Shown here: piece after piece, positions 25,939 to 33,423 of the stretch | Position numbering within the stretch: the first letter of the stretch is position 1 | Layout: each line of letters opens with the position of its first letter | Assembly (NCBI GenBank): GCA_024102635.1 | Contig: JAGFJO010000017.1 | Span: 1-43,819, forward strand | DNA length: 43,819 nt | Direction of reading: 5' to 3' | Origin: Deltaproteobacteria bacterium | GTDB lineage: Bacteria; Bdellovibrionota_C; UBA2361; JAGFJO01 | Made by a program: the position numbers and the translations under genes | The notes under the pieces: model-generated | Seen by the model: the letters and a program-made list of their open reading frames with translations, nothing else | Told to the model about the DNA's origin: nothing | Database searches by the model: none

Positions 25939-27165
25939 ATGGCTGACGACAAGCCGATTATAATTATCAAAAAGAAGGGCGGACACGGCGGCCACCATGG
26001 CGGCGCTTGGAAGATCGCCTATGCCGACTTCGTAACAGCCATGATGTGCTTTTTCATGGTGATGTGGCTCGTAAACAGCGCCGAGACTTCGACAAAGAAA
26101 AGCATCGCTACCTACTTCCGCCGCCCAGGTATCTTTCAGCAGGGGTCGGGCTCGCCCCTAATGATGGGTGAATCGGGAATCCTCGATGCTGCCGCGCCAC
26201 CCGTCGGCGAAGAGAAAGGAAAAAAGTCTCCCGCTATCAACGAAACTTCTCAGTTTCAGAAGAAATCCGGCACAGACGCCATAAACGAACACAAACGTGT
26301 CACATACCGCGGAGAGGAAGGGCTTGATCGCCCCCTCCCCGAAGAGAGCGAGAATGCCGGTGTAAACACCGACAATCCGGGCGACACCCTTTCGCGTGTA
26401 GACAAAAAGCGCATGCTTGAGGAGATAGCAGAAGAGATTCGGCAGCAGATAATGGCAGTGCCCGAGCTCGCTGAGCTTCTGGGAATCGTGGACATCAAAG
26501 TACAGGCCGATGGACTCAATATCGAAATAATGGACACAGAAAAGAGCTCAATGTTCGCATCGGGGAGCGCTCGTATCCTACCCGAGGCCCAGGAAGCCTT
26601 TCAGAAGATCTCGTCGCTCCTTGTGAAATTCAATAACAAAATTGACATCGTAGGACACACCGACGCCAAACCGTTTGCCAGTAGAGCCGGCGGGTACTCC
26701 AACTGGGAGCTTTCCTCCGATAGAGCTAACGCCGCGCGGAGGCTCTTGGAGCAGTCAGGCATAGCGCCGGAGAAGATAACCAGCGTTGTGGGACGTGCCG
26801 ATCAAGAGCTCCGTAATAAAGATAACCCTATGGATGCCTCCAACCGGCGAATTACGCTCAAGATGAAATTTGATTTCAGCAAGAGTGTTGACCTATCTAA
26901 AGACCCTACTGCGTTGGACAAGATCCCTCAGTATGAGGCTGAACATAAAGCCGCTCAAGAGAATAAACTACGTATTGAGCGTGAAAAGCGTGAGGAAAAG
27001 GTCCATTCCCTCACCGCTAAGGAGATAGTAGAATCCGCAAAGGAAAAGACAGTTATCACACTTCCTGAGGAGCGCAACCGGCTGGATCGCGCTCCGGGCG
27101 GGAAGGATAAGATCTTCGGGGATTCACCGGTCATCGGTCCTCCCAACATCTTTAACGGGCTTTAA
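25939..27165 (+). CDS. motB: Flagellar motor stator protein MotB
   Basis: Peptidoglycan-anchored stator subunit carrying the proton-accepting aspartate, here Asp30 in WKIAYADFVTAMMCFFMVMWL. The start is a His/Gly-rich cytoplasmic tail (GGHGGHHGG). After the single membrane helix come a linker of about 120 residues and an OmpA/MotB peptidoglycan-binding domain: IDIVGHTDAKPF (about 234-245), WELSSDRANAARRLL and SNRRITLKMKF. The total of 408 residues is longer than most MotB because of a charged C-terminal extension of ~100 residues. It forms an operon with motA. Confidence 0.95.
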   Translation: MADDKPIIIIKKKGGHGGHHGGAWKIAYADFVTAMMCFFMVMWLVNSAETSTKKSIATYFRRPGIFQQGSGSPLMMGESGILDAAAPPVGEEKGKKSPAINETSQFQKKSGTDAINEHKRVTYRGEEGLDRPLPEESENAGVNTDNPGDTLSRVDKKRMLEEIAEEIRQQIMAVPELAELLGIVDIKVQADGLNIEIMDTEKSSMFASGSARILPEAQEAFQKISSLLVKFNNKIDIVGHTDAKPFASRAGGYSNWELSSDRANAARRLLEQSGIAPEKITSVVGRADQELRNKDNPMDASNRRITLKMKFDFSKSVDLSKDPTALDKIPQYEAEHKAAQENKLRIEREKREEKVHSLTAKEIVESAKEKTVITLPEERNRLDRAPGGKDKIFGDSPVIGPPNIFNGL

Positions 27166-27177
27166 TAAGGAGAAGAT

Positions 27178-27753
27178 ATGAGCGGCGCACTGGTGCTACT
27201 TGGCATTATAGCTTTTTTGGTTGTGATGTTTGTTGCTATATACAACGGGCTTGTCACAAAGCGCGTGGCCACCGAGAACGCCTGGTCTCAGATAGATGTG
27301 CAGCTCAAAAGACGCCATGACCTCATCCCTAATCTGGTCGAGACGGTAAAAGGTTACGCTTCTCACGAAAAGGAGACTTTAGAGCGCGTCATTCAAGCGC
27401 GTAACAGCGCCGTTGCCGCCTCCAACGCTCACAATGTGCATGACCAGATTCAAGCCGAGAATATGCTCTCTGGGGCGCTACGGCAGATCTTCGCTCTCTC
27501 TGAAAGCTACCCTGACCTTAAAGCCAATCAGAATTTTCTCTCGCTGCAAGAGGAGCTGACTTCGACCGAAAACAGAATAGGTTTTGCGCGTCAGCACTAC
27601 AACGATTCGGTCGCCACTTTTAACACCGCAATCGAGACCATCCCGGCTAATATCGTCGCCGGAATCGGAGGCTTTAAGAAACGCGAGTTTTTTGAGCTTG
27701 ACCCCGAAGAGGCCAAGCAGGCTAAACAGCCGCCGCGCGTCGCCTTTTCATGA
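27178..27753 (+). CDS. lemA: LemA family protein
   Basis: Membrane-anchored coiled-coil protein of 191 residues. An N-terminal helix (about 5-22) is followed by the LemA signature ENAWSQIDVQLKRRHDLIPNLVETVKGY (residues about 33-60), then a long helical bundle ending FNTAIETIPANIVAGIGGFKKREFFEL. A strong AAGGAG site precedes the ATG. Its stop overlaps htpX by four bases (ATGA). The lemA-htpX pair is common and implies joint action in membrane-protein quality control, though the role of LemA is still unclear. Confidence 0.95.
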   Translation: MSGALVLLGIIAFLVVMFVAIYNGLVTKRVATENAWSQIDVQLKRRHDLIPNLVETVKGYASHEKETLERVIQARNSAVAASNAHNVHDQIQAENMLSGALRQIFALSESYPDLKANQNFLSLQEELTSTENRIGFARQHYNDSVATFNTAIETIPANIVAGIGGFKKREFFELDPEEAKQAKQPPRVAFS

Positions 27754-28754
27754 CCCTAACTTTTGAAACGCTCATAACCCACAATAAGCGGGCATCACTC
27801 GGGCTGATGGCCGCAATGATGCTCGTGCTGGCGCTGCTTTGCGGTGCAATCCTCAATGTTTTCTACGGTGTCTCCGGTGAGTTTGACTGGGGAGTCTTTT
27901 CCTACGGCGCTGTCATAGGGTGTCTCGCGGGAAGCGGCGCCGCTGTAGTCTCTTACTTTTTTGGCAGTAGAATAATAGCGCTTATTAACGATGCCCGCCC
28001 AATAGAGCGCCATGAAGATACCGTACTTTTCAACGTAGTTGAGGAGATGGCGATAGCAGCCGGACTACCGATGCCGAAGATCTACGTTATCCCCGATGAA
28101 TCGCCGAATGCGTTTGCTACCGGAAGAGATCCCAAGAATGCCATTATAGGTATTACTACCGGACTCCGTAAAAAGCTCGACCGCGATGAGCTTCAAGCGG
28201 TTATTGCTCATGAGATGGCTCACATAAAAAACTATGACATAAGGCTTATGATGCTTGTGGCTGTCTTTGCCGGCATCATAGTACTTGTCTCTGATTTTTT
28301 TCTTAGAAGTTTCATTAACGACCTCCCTTTCCGCGGTAGGCGCCGCGGCTACACCCGTTCATCTTCAAAAAAAGGATCGGGCCTGGCAATTATTGCGCTG
28401 GTTGTGGCGCTACTCCTGGCCTGGCTAGCGCCTCTTTTAGCGAAGCTGCTGCAACTTGCCGTCTCGCGAGAAAGGGAATATCTTGCCGATAGCACCGCGG
28501 TGCAGCTATGCCGGAATCCGCTGGCGCTAGCCGGCGCGCTTAAAAAGATAGCCCTCGATCCTGAAAAGCTAGAGTATGACAACCGTGCTACCGAGCATCT
28601 TTTTATCGTCAATCCCGACCCGAAGCGCAGGCTTTCCAATGCCGATAAAGATTCAATCTGGTCAACGCACCCGCCGCTAATTAAGAGAATCGCTAAACTA
28701 AATAAATTGGCAGGCGCTTATGACAACAGACCACGACCTGACGGGCAAAGCTAG
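27750..28754 (+). CDS. htpX: HtpX-type zinc metalloprotease (M48 family)
   Basis: Membrane-embedded protease that degrades damaged membrane proteins. The 334 residues show two N-terminal membrane helices, the zinc motif HEMAH (154-158), a second hydrophobic pair (about 165-190 and 212-235) and the third zinc ligand within SREREYLAD. IPDESPNAFATGRDP upstream is the family's substrate-binding stretch. Translation is coupled to lemA through an ATGA overlap. The reading frame overlaps the start of the downstream DUF423 gene by 35 bases. Secure. Confidence 0.96.
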   Translation: MTLTFETLITHNKRASLGLMAAMMLVLALLCGAILNVFYGVSGEFDWGVFSYGAVIGCLAGSGAAVVSYFFGSRIIALINDARPIERHEDTVLFNVVEEMAIAAGLPMPKIYVIPDESPNAFATGRDPKNAIIGITTGLRKKLDRDELQAVIAHEMAHIKNYDIRLMMLVAVFAGIIVLVSDFFLRSFINDLPFRGRRRGYTRSSSKKGSGLAIIALVVALLLAWLAPLLAKLLQLAVSREREYLADSTAVQLCRNPLALAGALKKIALDPEKLEYDNRATEHLFIVNPDPKRRLSNADKDSIWSTHPPLIKRIAKLNKLAGAYDNRPRPDGQS

Positions 28755-29127
28755 GAAGTGGGCCGCCATAGGCGCCGCGCTTTCTGCTCTTGCAATAATT
28801 TTAGGAGCATTCGGAGCCCACGCGCTTAAAGGAGCGGTTTCGCAGTACTCGCTTGAGGTCTATGAAAAAGGCGCGTTCTATCATCTTATCCATAGCGTCT
28901 CGCTTTTATTAATTGCTGCCCTATGCGGAGCGCGGCTTTTGGGAGCCGCCTCTCTTATGTGGGTCGGCAGGCTTTTTCTTATCGGCATCCTTATCTTCTC
29001 GGGTTCTCTTTATCTTCTTGCTGCAACCGGAGTTAAATGGCTTGGAGCGATCACGCCTGTGGGCGGCACAGCATTTATACTTGGATGGATTCTATTAGCT
29101 ATACGCCTCTGGAAGGGTGGCCGTTAG
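28720..29127 (+). CDS. DUF423 (YgdD/TMEM256-like) membrane protein
   Basis: Small 135-residue membrane protein with four hydrophobic segments. The DUF423 signature is seen: AALSALAIILGAFGAHALKG (about 19-38), then YEKGAFYHLIHSVSLLLIAAL (about 47-67), a third helix with LFLIGILIFSGSLYLLAATG, and the conserved ITPVGGTAFILGWILLAI at the end. The ATG at 28720 overlaps the end of htpX by 35 bases. The function of the family is unknown. The overlap indicates an operon with lemA-htpX. Family call firm. Confidence 0.92.
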   Translation: MTTDHDLTGKARKWAAIGAALSALAIILGAFGAHALKGAVSQYSLEVYEKGAFYHLIHSVSLLLIAALCGARLLGAASLMWVGRLFLIGILIFSGSLYLLAATGVKWLGAITPVGGTAFILGWILLAIRLWKGGR

Positions 29128-29149
29128 GGCGGCTGCCCCTGACAAATAC

Positions 29150-29185
29150 TTAGGCATTGACCTAACTATTGTTATGCGCTAATAT
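29150..29185 (+). promoter_or_regulatory. Strong sigma-70 promoter with inverted repeat (arsR)
   Basis: TTGACC (29157-29162), a 17-base spacer and TAATAT (29180-29185) form a near-consensus promoter. An inverted repeat TTAGG (29150-29154) / CCTAA (29161-29165) overlaps the -35 box and is a plausible repressor site. Transcription should begin around 29191-29193, at the ATG itself. Confidence 0.8.
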
Positions 29186-29191
29186 GACTAA

Positions 29192-29530
29192 ATGAAATCC
29201 CGCTCTCAGGCGCTTTCTAAGGTATTCTACGCCCTCTCAGACCCTACCCGCCGCGCGGTGCTTAAACACCTCGGCTCCGGACCCGCATCCGTGAGTGAGC
29301 TTGCTCAGCCGTTTGATATGGCGCTCCCCTCGTTTCTTCAGCACCTTCAGGTTCTGGAGATCTCAAAACTTGTACGTTCAAAAAAGGCAGGCCGCATTAG
29401 AACTTACCAACTAACTCCTGACCCGCTTTTGGCTGCTGAAAGTTGGATAAGCGCTCAGCGCACATCTTGGGAGAAGCGGCTGAATCAGCTGGATAATTAT
29501 TTAAAAGAGATGAAGGAGAAGAAGTTATGA
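29192..29530 (+). CDS. ArsR-family winged-helix regulator
   Basis: The 112-residue protein is an ArsR/SmtB-type repressor: [44 protein letters not shown] (about 15-58) is the winged helix-turn-helix, with [17 protein letters not shown] as the wing. The metal-binding cysteines of metal-sensing members are absent. The downstream SRPBCC gene overlaps by four bases, a pairing typical of ArsR proteins that control AHSA1-domain proteins. The start at 29192 falls exactly where the promoter predicts transcription to begin, so the mRNA is probably leaderless. No ribosome site is visible. Confidence 0.92.
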   Translation: MKSRSQALSKVFYALSDPTRRAVLKHLGSGPASVSELAQPFDMALPSFLQHLQVLEISKLVRSKKAGRIRTYQLTPDPLLAAESWISAQRTSWEKRLNQLDNYLKEMKEKKL

Positions 29531-30024
29531 CTAAGCTCGATTTCGCGCCGAAGCCCAAGCTAGACCTAGTATTTGAACGGATTGTTGATGTCCCGCCTGA
29601 GCTTGTATGGAAAGCCTGGACCGAGCCCGAGCACCTTAAGAAATGGTTCTGCCCTCGCCCGTGGCAGACCGTTGATGCGGAGATAGACCTTCGCCCTGGA
29701 GGTATCTTCCGTACCGTCATGCGTTCGCCTGAAGGAGAAGAGTATCCCAGCGTAGGCTGCTACCTTGAAGTTGTTGCTAACCGCAAACTTGTCTGGACCG
29801 ACGCGCTTGGCCCTAACTTTCGGCCATCAGGAGCTCCGAACCACTGCACGGAGAGTTATTTCACCGCGATTCTTCTCTTAGAACCCCATGAAGGCGGAAC
29901 AAAGTACACAGCCATCGCCCTGCACCCCGACGAAGAGGGTCGCAAGCGACACGAGGAACGGGGATTTCAGGACGGATGGGGCAAAGCGCTGGAACAACTG
30001 GTCGAGCTGGCCAAGACGATGTAG
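29527..30024 (+). CDS. SRPBCC / AHSA1-domain protein
   Basis: A 165-residue START-like hydrophobic-pocket protein of the AHSA1 (Aha1 C-terminal-like) group. The family start is clear: [32 protein letters not shown] (about 12-43), followed by [33 protein letters not shown], and it ends with the amphipathic helix [18 protein letters not shown]. It is translationally coupled to the ArsR gene (ATGA overlap). Members bind small hydrophobic molecules; no ligand can be named. Confidence 0.92.
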   Translation: MTKLDFAPKPKLDLVFERIVDVPPELVWKAWTEPEHLKKWFCPRPWQTVDAEIDLRPGGIFRTVMRSPEGEEYPSVGCYLEVVANRKLVWTDALGPNFRPSGAPNHCTESYFTAILLLEPHEGGTKYTAIALHPDEEGRKRHEERGFQDGWGKALEQLVELAKTM

Positions 30025-30030
30025 TTCCTT

Positions 30031-30057
30031 TGCCTAATCTTGACAGTAATTTAGGCA
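30031..30057. repeat. Inverted repeat downstream of the ArsR/SRPBCC pair
   Basis: TGCCTAA (30031-30037) and TTAGGCA (30051-30057) form a 7-bp inverted repeat just after the SRPBCC stop. It shares the TTAGGCATT sequence with the arsR promoter site. A -35-like TTGACA (30040-30045) lies within it, so it might be a second operator-bearing promoter. Confidence 0.45.
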
Positions 30058-30109
30058 TTCAGTACCCTACCCTTTCACTTTGGCGGGCGTTGTGCCTGTC
30101 GGATTTGAC

Positions 30110-30164
30110 GGTGGTAGCTTTCCTCCTTCGCCTTGCTTCCCAAGGACTACTGCGGACAAGCAAC
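30110..30164 (+). repeat. GC-rich repeat, copy 1
   Basis: Begins with GGTGGTAGCTT and continues through CCTTCGCCTTGCTTC to GCGGACAAGCAAC. It aligns over nearly its whole length with copy 2 at 30286-30342. Internal self-complementary pieces (GTAG/CTAC, CTTG/CAAG) predict a stem-loop. A (TA)6 run follows at 30174-30186. The remaining sequence to the tRNA shows no gene. Confidence 0.6.
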
Positions 30165-30285
30165 CACCTTCGGTATATATATATATGGTGGACGCAGTTT
30201 CTTTTGACTCGGGCTGCGCTCACGGTTCCTCCCACGCGTCACCTGCAAGGAGAGGTTAGAGAGAACTTAGAGTCATAGAACTTAT

Positions 30286-30342
30286 GGTGGCTGTAGCTTC
30301 CGCCTTCGCCTTGCTTCGCAAGTGCTACGGCGGACAAGCAAC
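30286..30342 (+). repeat. GC-rich repeat, copy 2, with partial tRNA-His 5' end
   Basis: Starts with GGTGGCTGTAGCT, identical to the first 13 bases of the nearby tRNA-His. With four preceding bases, a 17-base exact match exists (30282-30298 versus 30357-30373). It then continues as CCGCCTTCGCCTTGC and ends CGGCGGACAAGCAAC, like copy 1. Arms CCGCC/GGCGG and CTTGC/GCAAG predict a compact hairpin. Confidence 0.65.
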
Positions 30343-30360
30343 GATCACCGGGACATTTAT

Positions 30361-30437
30361 GGTGGCTGTAGCTCAGTTGGTAGAGCTCTGGATTGTGGTT
30401 CCAGCTGTCGAGGGTTCGAGTCCCTTCAGCCACCCCA
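30361..30437 (+). tRNA. tRNA-His (anticodon GTG)
   Basis: Complete cloverleaf. The acceptor stem GTGGCTG (30362-30368) pairs with CAGCCAC (30427-30433). A G at 30361 opposite C at 30434 provides the extra -1 base pair unique to tRNA-His. The anticodon loop TTGTGGT (30393-30399) carries GTG at 30395-30397. The T-loop GGTTCGAGTCC and an encoded CCA (30435-30437) complete it. It lies at the left edge of the copper island, a position where integrating elements often insert. Confidence 0.97.
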
Positions 30438-30566
30438 CTACGAAAATTTCGTAGGCGGATTTCGTAGTTAATAATGATATAAGCGATTGGTCTTTGCCGA
30501 AAGTTCTTCGCGCTTGCGTGCGCAGCTAGTCCGATTAGCGAGTTGTCACTCTAAAATCAGACTGCT
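30438..30566. repeat. Palindrome after tRNA-His and spacer to copA
   Basis: A perfect 17-base palindrome (CTACGAAAATTTCGTAG) at 30438-30454 starts at the base after the CCA end of the tRNA, and a third TTTCGTAG follows at 30460-30467. It may serve as the tRNA 3' processing or termination structure, or may be a repeat remnant. The rest of the spacer to the copA stop shows nothing else. Confidence 0.55.
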
Positions 30567-32897
30567 TCATATTCTCGTCCACTTCAGTCTGAGAGCATTT
30601 GCAATCACGGACACGGAACTTAAAGACATCGCAGCAGCTGCGATCATTGGACTAAGCAATATACCGAAAAACGGATATAACAATCCAGCTGCTACAGGAA
30701 CACCTAAAATATTGTAGATAAATGCGAAAAAGAGATTTTGGCGGATATTTTTCATGGTTGCAGTTGAGAGGTTTCGTGCCCTTACGATGCCAGTGAGATC
30801 TCCGCGAAGCAAAGTGATACTGGCACTTTCGATCGCAACATCTGTTCCGCTTCCCATTGCAATTCCAACATCAGCGTTTGCCAGAGCGGGCGCATCATTC
30901 ACGCCGTCTCCGGCCATGGCAACGATTTCTCCTTTTGATCTCATTTCGGAAACAATACGGCTCTTGTCCTCAGGGGACACTTCAGCCACAACCTCGTCGA
31001 TCTTAAGTCTATCCGCTACGGCCTCAGCGGTTTTCTTGCTGTCTCCCGTAAGCATCACTACCTTAATCCCCATTTTGTGAAACTTCTCTATCGCTTTCGG
31101 TGTGCTTGCTTTGATCGGGTCTTCGACGGCCAGAATAGCAGCGGATTTATTATCCACTGCCATAAACATGACTGTTGCTCCCCGTGCGCGGAGAATATCA
31201 GCCTCGCCTACAAGTTCAGGTTTGTATGCGCCGGCCTCTTGCATCAATTTGGCGTTTCCAATTGCCACTCGGTGATCTCCAACAACACCCGTAACACCTT
31301 TCCCCGTGGGCGCATCAAAGTTCGCAACTGATGTAAGCAAAATGTTTTTTTCCTTTGCCGCGGAGACGATTGCTGCGGCAATAGGATGTTCGCTGTGAGC
31401 CTCAAGCGACGCGGCCAGTGTAAGAATCTCTGTTTCGTTGAACCCATCACCGACAACTATATTAGTTAGCTTCGGACGGCCCTCAGTGAGGGTGCCAGTC
31501 TTATCGATTACGAGAGTAGTTACTTTCTCCAACCGTTCTAGAGCCTCCGCATTCTTAATCAACACACCAGCCTTTGCGCCTTGTCCGACTCCAACCATAA
31601 TCGACATCGGCGTGGCCAGACCGAGTGCGCATGGACAGGCTATTATCAGTACCGAAACTGCGGCGATAAGCCCAAGACTAAACGCCGAAGGCGGACCAAA
31701 AAACCCCCAGGCAAAGAAAGCAATCATTGCGACAATAATAACTGCCGGAACGAACCAGCCGGATACCGTGTCAGCCAAGCGTTGTATTGGTGCTCTGCTA
31801 CGCTGGGCATGGGAAACCATCTGCACAATACGAGAGAGCATCGTGTCGCTACCCACACGGACGGCTCTCATAACGAAACTGCCGGTTTGATTAATCGTGG
31901 CACCTACAACCTTCGAGCCAGCTTCTTTTGCAATCGGCATCGGTTCGCCAGTGACCATTGATTCATCGATGTTGCTCTTGCCTTCAACGATTTCGCCATC
32001 AACTGGAATTTTCTCTCCAGGGCGGACACGCAAAAGGTCTCCTATCTGAACTTGCGTTAAAGAAACTTCCTCTTCGCCGCCGTCGGCTCGAATGCGATGA
32101 GCTATCTCGGGTGCAAGTTTAAGTAAGGCTCGTATAGCGCCACCAGTTTGTTCGCGGGCTCTTAGTTCTAATACCTGCCCCAGCAGGACCAGTGTCGTGA
32201 TAACCGCTGCCGCCTCAAAATATACTGGAACTAAACCATCCAAGGTCAGAAATGATTCTGGAAAGATTCCAGGAAAGAAGATTGCAACCATGCTGTACAG
32301 CCACGCCACACCTGTTCCCATGGCGATAAGCGTAAACATGTTCAGACTTCGATTTTTAATTGATTGAAAGCCGCGCTCAAAAAATGGCAGACCACACCAT
32401 AGGACAACCGGCGTCGCTAAGAACATTTGTATCCAAATCGAAACATTCGCGGGGACTATGTGCGCTAATCCAAATATGTGTCCGCCCATCTCCAGGGCAA
32501 AGACAGGAAGAGTGAAGACGACCGCAATAAAGAACCTTCTGCGCATGTCATTGTATTCATGACTCTCGCCAGAATCCGCGCTAACTTCCAATGGCTCTAA
32601 CGCCATACCGCAGATGGAACAATTGCCAGGCCCACTTTTTCGGATCTCAGGATGCATAGGGCAGGTATATTCAATACCCTCTTTGACTGAATGACTTTGC
32701 TTTGTATGTTGCAGATACTGGCTAGGATCTAGGTCAAACTTCGATTTGCATTCTGTACTACAAAAGAAATACGTATGGCCTTTAAATTCGGACTTTCCTT
32801 TTGCCGAATCGGACGAAACTGTCATTCCACAAACTGGATCTATCTCCCTTTTTAAATTGTGACTTGAATCATGGTGATGAGCTGAATTTGATTTCAT
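30567..32897 (-). CDS. copA: Copper-exporting P1B-type ATPase with YHS and heavy-metal-binding domains
   Basis: Pumps Cu(I) from cytoplasm to periplasm using ATP. The start at 32897 (776 residues) has GAGGGA six bases upstream; the frame is open to 32930. The usual N-terminal HMA/CxxC domains are replaced by a YHS domain ([20 protein letters not shown], about 20-60) and a His/Cys heavy-metal-binding domain ([16 protein letters not shown], about 78-104). The core shows the transport motif CPC (421-423), the phosphorylation motif DKTGT with Asp465, the HP signature SEHPIAAAI and [10 protein letters not shown]. The last membrane segments show N(x6)YN(x4)P and MSLSS, the Cu(I) signature of P1B-1 pumps. 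It is divergent from csoR across a shared operator. Confidence 0.96.
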   Translation of the reverse strand: MKSNSAHHHDSSHNLKREIDPVCGMTVSSDSAKGKSEFKGHTYFFCSTECKSKFDLDPSQYLQHTKQSHSVKEGIEYTCPMHPEIRKSGPGNCSICGMALEPLEVSADSGESHEYNDMRRRFFIAVVFTLPVFALEMGGHIFGLAHIVPANVSIWIQMFLATPVVLWCGLPFFERGFQSIKNRSLNMFTLIAMGTGVAWLYSMVAIFFPGIFPESFLTLDGLVPVYFEAAAVITTLVLLGQVLELRAREQTGGAIRALLKLAPEIAHRIRADGGEEEVSLTQVQIGDLLRVRPGEKIPVDGEIVEGKSNIDESMVTGEPMPIAKEAGSKVVGATINQTGSFVMRAVRVGSDTMLSRIVQMVSHAQRSRAPIQRLADTVSGWFVPAVIIVAMIAFFAWGFFGPPSAFSLGLIAAVSVLIIACPCALGLATPMSIMVGVGQGAKAGVLIKNAEALERLEKVTTLVIDKTGTLTEGRPKLTNIVVGDGFNETEILTLAASLEAHSEHPIAAAIVSAAKEKNILLTSVANFDAPTGKGVTGVVGDHRVAIGNAKLMQEAGAYKPELVGEADILRARGATVMFMAVDNKSAAILAVEDPIKASTPKAIEKFHKMGIKVVMLTGDSKKTAEAVADRLKIDEVVAEVSPEDKSRIVSEMRSKGEIVAMAGDGVNDAPALANADVGIAMGSGTDVAIESASITLLRGDLTGIVRARNLSTATMKNIRQNLFFAFIYNILGVPVAAGLLYPFFGILLSPMIAAAAMSLSSVSVIANALRLKWTRI

Positions 32898-32926
32898 CAG
32901 ACGTCCCTCAAATGCTCCGATAAAAA

Positions 32927-33043
32927 TCAAAGGTTTTCATCAGCATCTATCGTTCTAGCTGAAAAAATTAACGCGGTGCTGGTGCTAATACCTACTGAAA
33001 CCGCGAGCGCCTCTAAGATTTCTTCATGACTTGCGCCCCCGCT
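32927..33043 (-). pseudogene. Fragment resembling carboxymuconolactone decarboxylase/AhpD C-terminus
   Basis: A 63-codon frame (32927-33118) contains SHEEILEALAVSVGISTS followed by TALIFSARTID, which resembles the last ~35 residues of CMD/AhpD-type alkylhydroperoxidase domains (usual form: ...EEIxEAxAVAxxxGGGPAxxYAxxA). The catalytic CxxC part is missing, and the upstream end runs through the CsoR palindrome, so this is a remnant rather than a working gene. It occupies the copA leader. Alternatively it is a chance resemblance. Confidence 0.35.
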
Positions 33044-33080
33044 TGCGAAAGATACCCCCCTTGGGGTATCTTTCGCAAGC
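33041..33080. promoter_or_regulatory. CsoR-type operator in a 40-bp perfect palindrome with mirror promoters
   Basis: Arms of 18 bases (33041-33058 and 33063-33080) are perfect complements around CCTT. The core ATACCCC-CCTT-GGGGTAT resembles known CsoR boxes. Because of the symmetry, TTGCGA and TATCTT with an 18-base spacer occur on both strands: plus -35 at 33043-33048 and -10 at 33067-33072, minus -35 at 33073-33078 and -10 at 33049-33054. One CsoR site could thus control copA and the csoR operon together. Confidence 0.8.
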
Positions 33081-33102
33081 ACGACATAAAGTTGAGAGGA
33101 GT

Positions 33103-33414
33103 ATGCGTAGGAGCCCAACAGGAAATTGCTGTGACAAGAACGGGGCAGATCATCCAGACCACACGAAGGAGCTGCATCGAATTAATCGCATCTCTGGGCA
33201 AGTGGAAGGAGTAAAGCGAATGATTACCGAACGAGAGTATTGCCCAAAGATCATCACCCAAATTCAGGCAATCCGAGCTGCTTTGAAAGTGTTGGAAACA
33301 ACGATTCTCAAAAAGCATCTGGAGACATGCGTGAAGGACGCGTTCACTTCGAACTCCCCTAAAGAAAAAGAAAAGAAGTTGGAAGAACTTTTGGAGCTTA
33401 TTAGACGGAGTTGA
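33103..33414 (+). CDS. csoR: Copper-sensing repressor CsoR
   Basis: All-helical DUF156-family repressor that leaves its operator on binding Cu(I). The start at 33103 follows GAGAGGAG; the open frame to 33031 runs through the operator and is unlikely to be translated. The 103 residues show TKELHRINRISGQVEGVKRMI (about 21-41) and the Cu(I) ligands Cys47, His72 and Cys76, in exactly the C-x24-H-x3-C spacing of CsoR, preceded by Tyr46 as in the founding member. The N-terminal extension (about 20 residues) carries CC at 9-10. It heads the cusCBA-like operon and lies 62 bases from the palindromic operator. The N-terminal extension could be shorter. Confidence 0.94.
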   Translation: MRRSPTGNCCDKNGADHPDHTKELHRINRISGQVEGVKRMITEREYCPKIITQIQAIRAALKVLETTILKKHLETCVKDAFTSNSPKEKEKKLEELLELIRRS

Positions 33415-33423
33415 AAGCGCTAT

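Noticed and set aside
30110..30342. CRISPR array
   Set aside because: Only two long imperfect copies separated by ~120 bases, with no regular spacers or cas genes.
30239..30433. Minus-strand reading frame across the tRNA-His gene
   Set aside because: It is the antisense of the tRNA and its flanking repeat. No ribosome site or protein-like composition.
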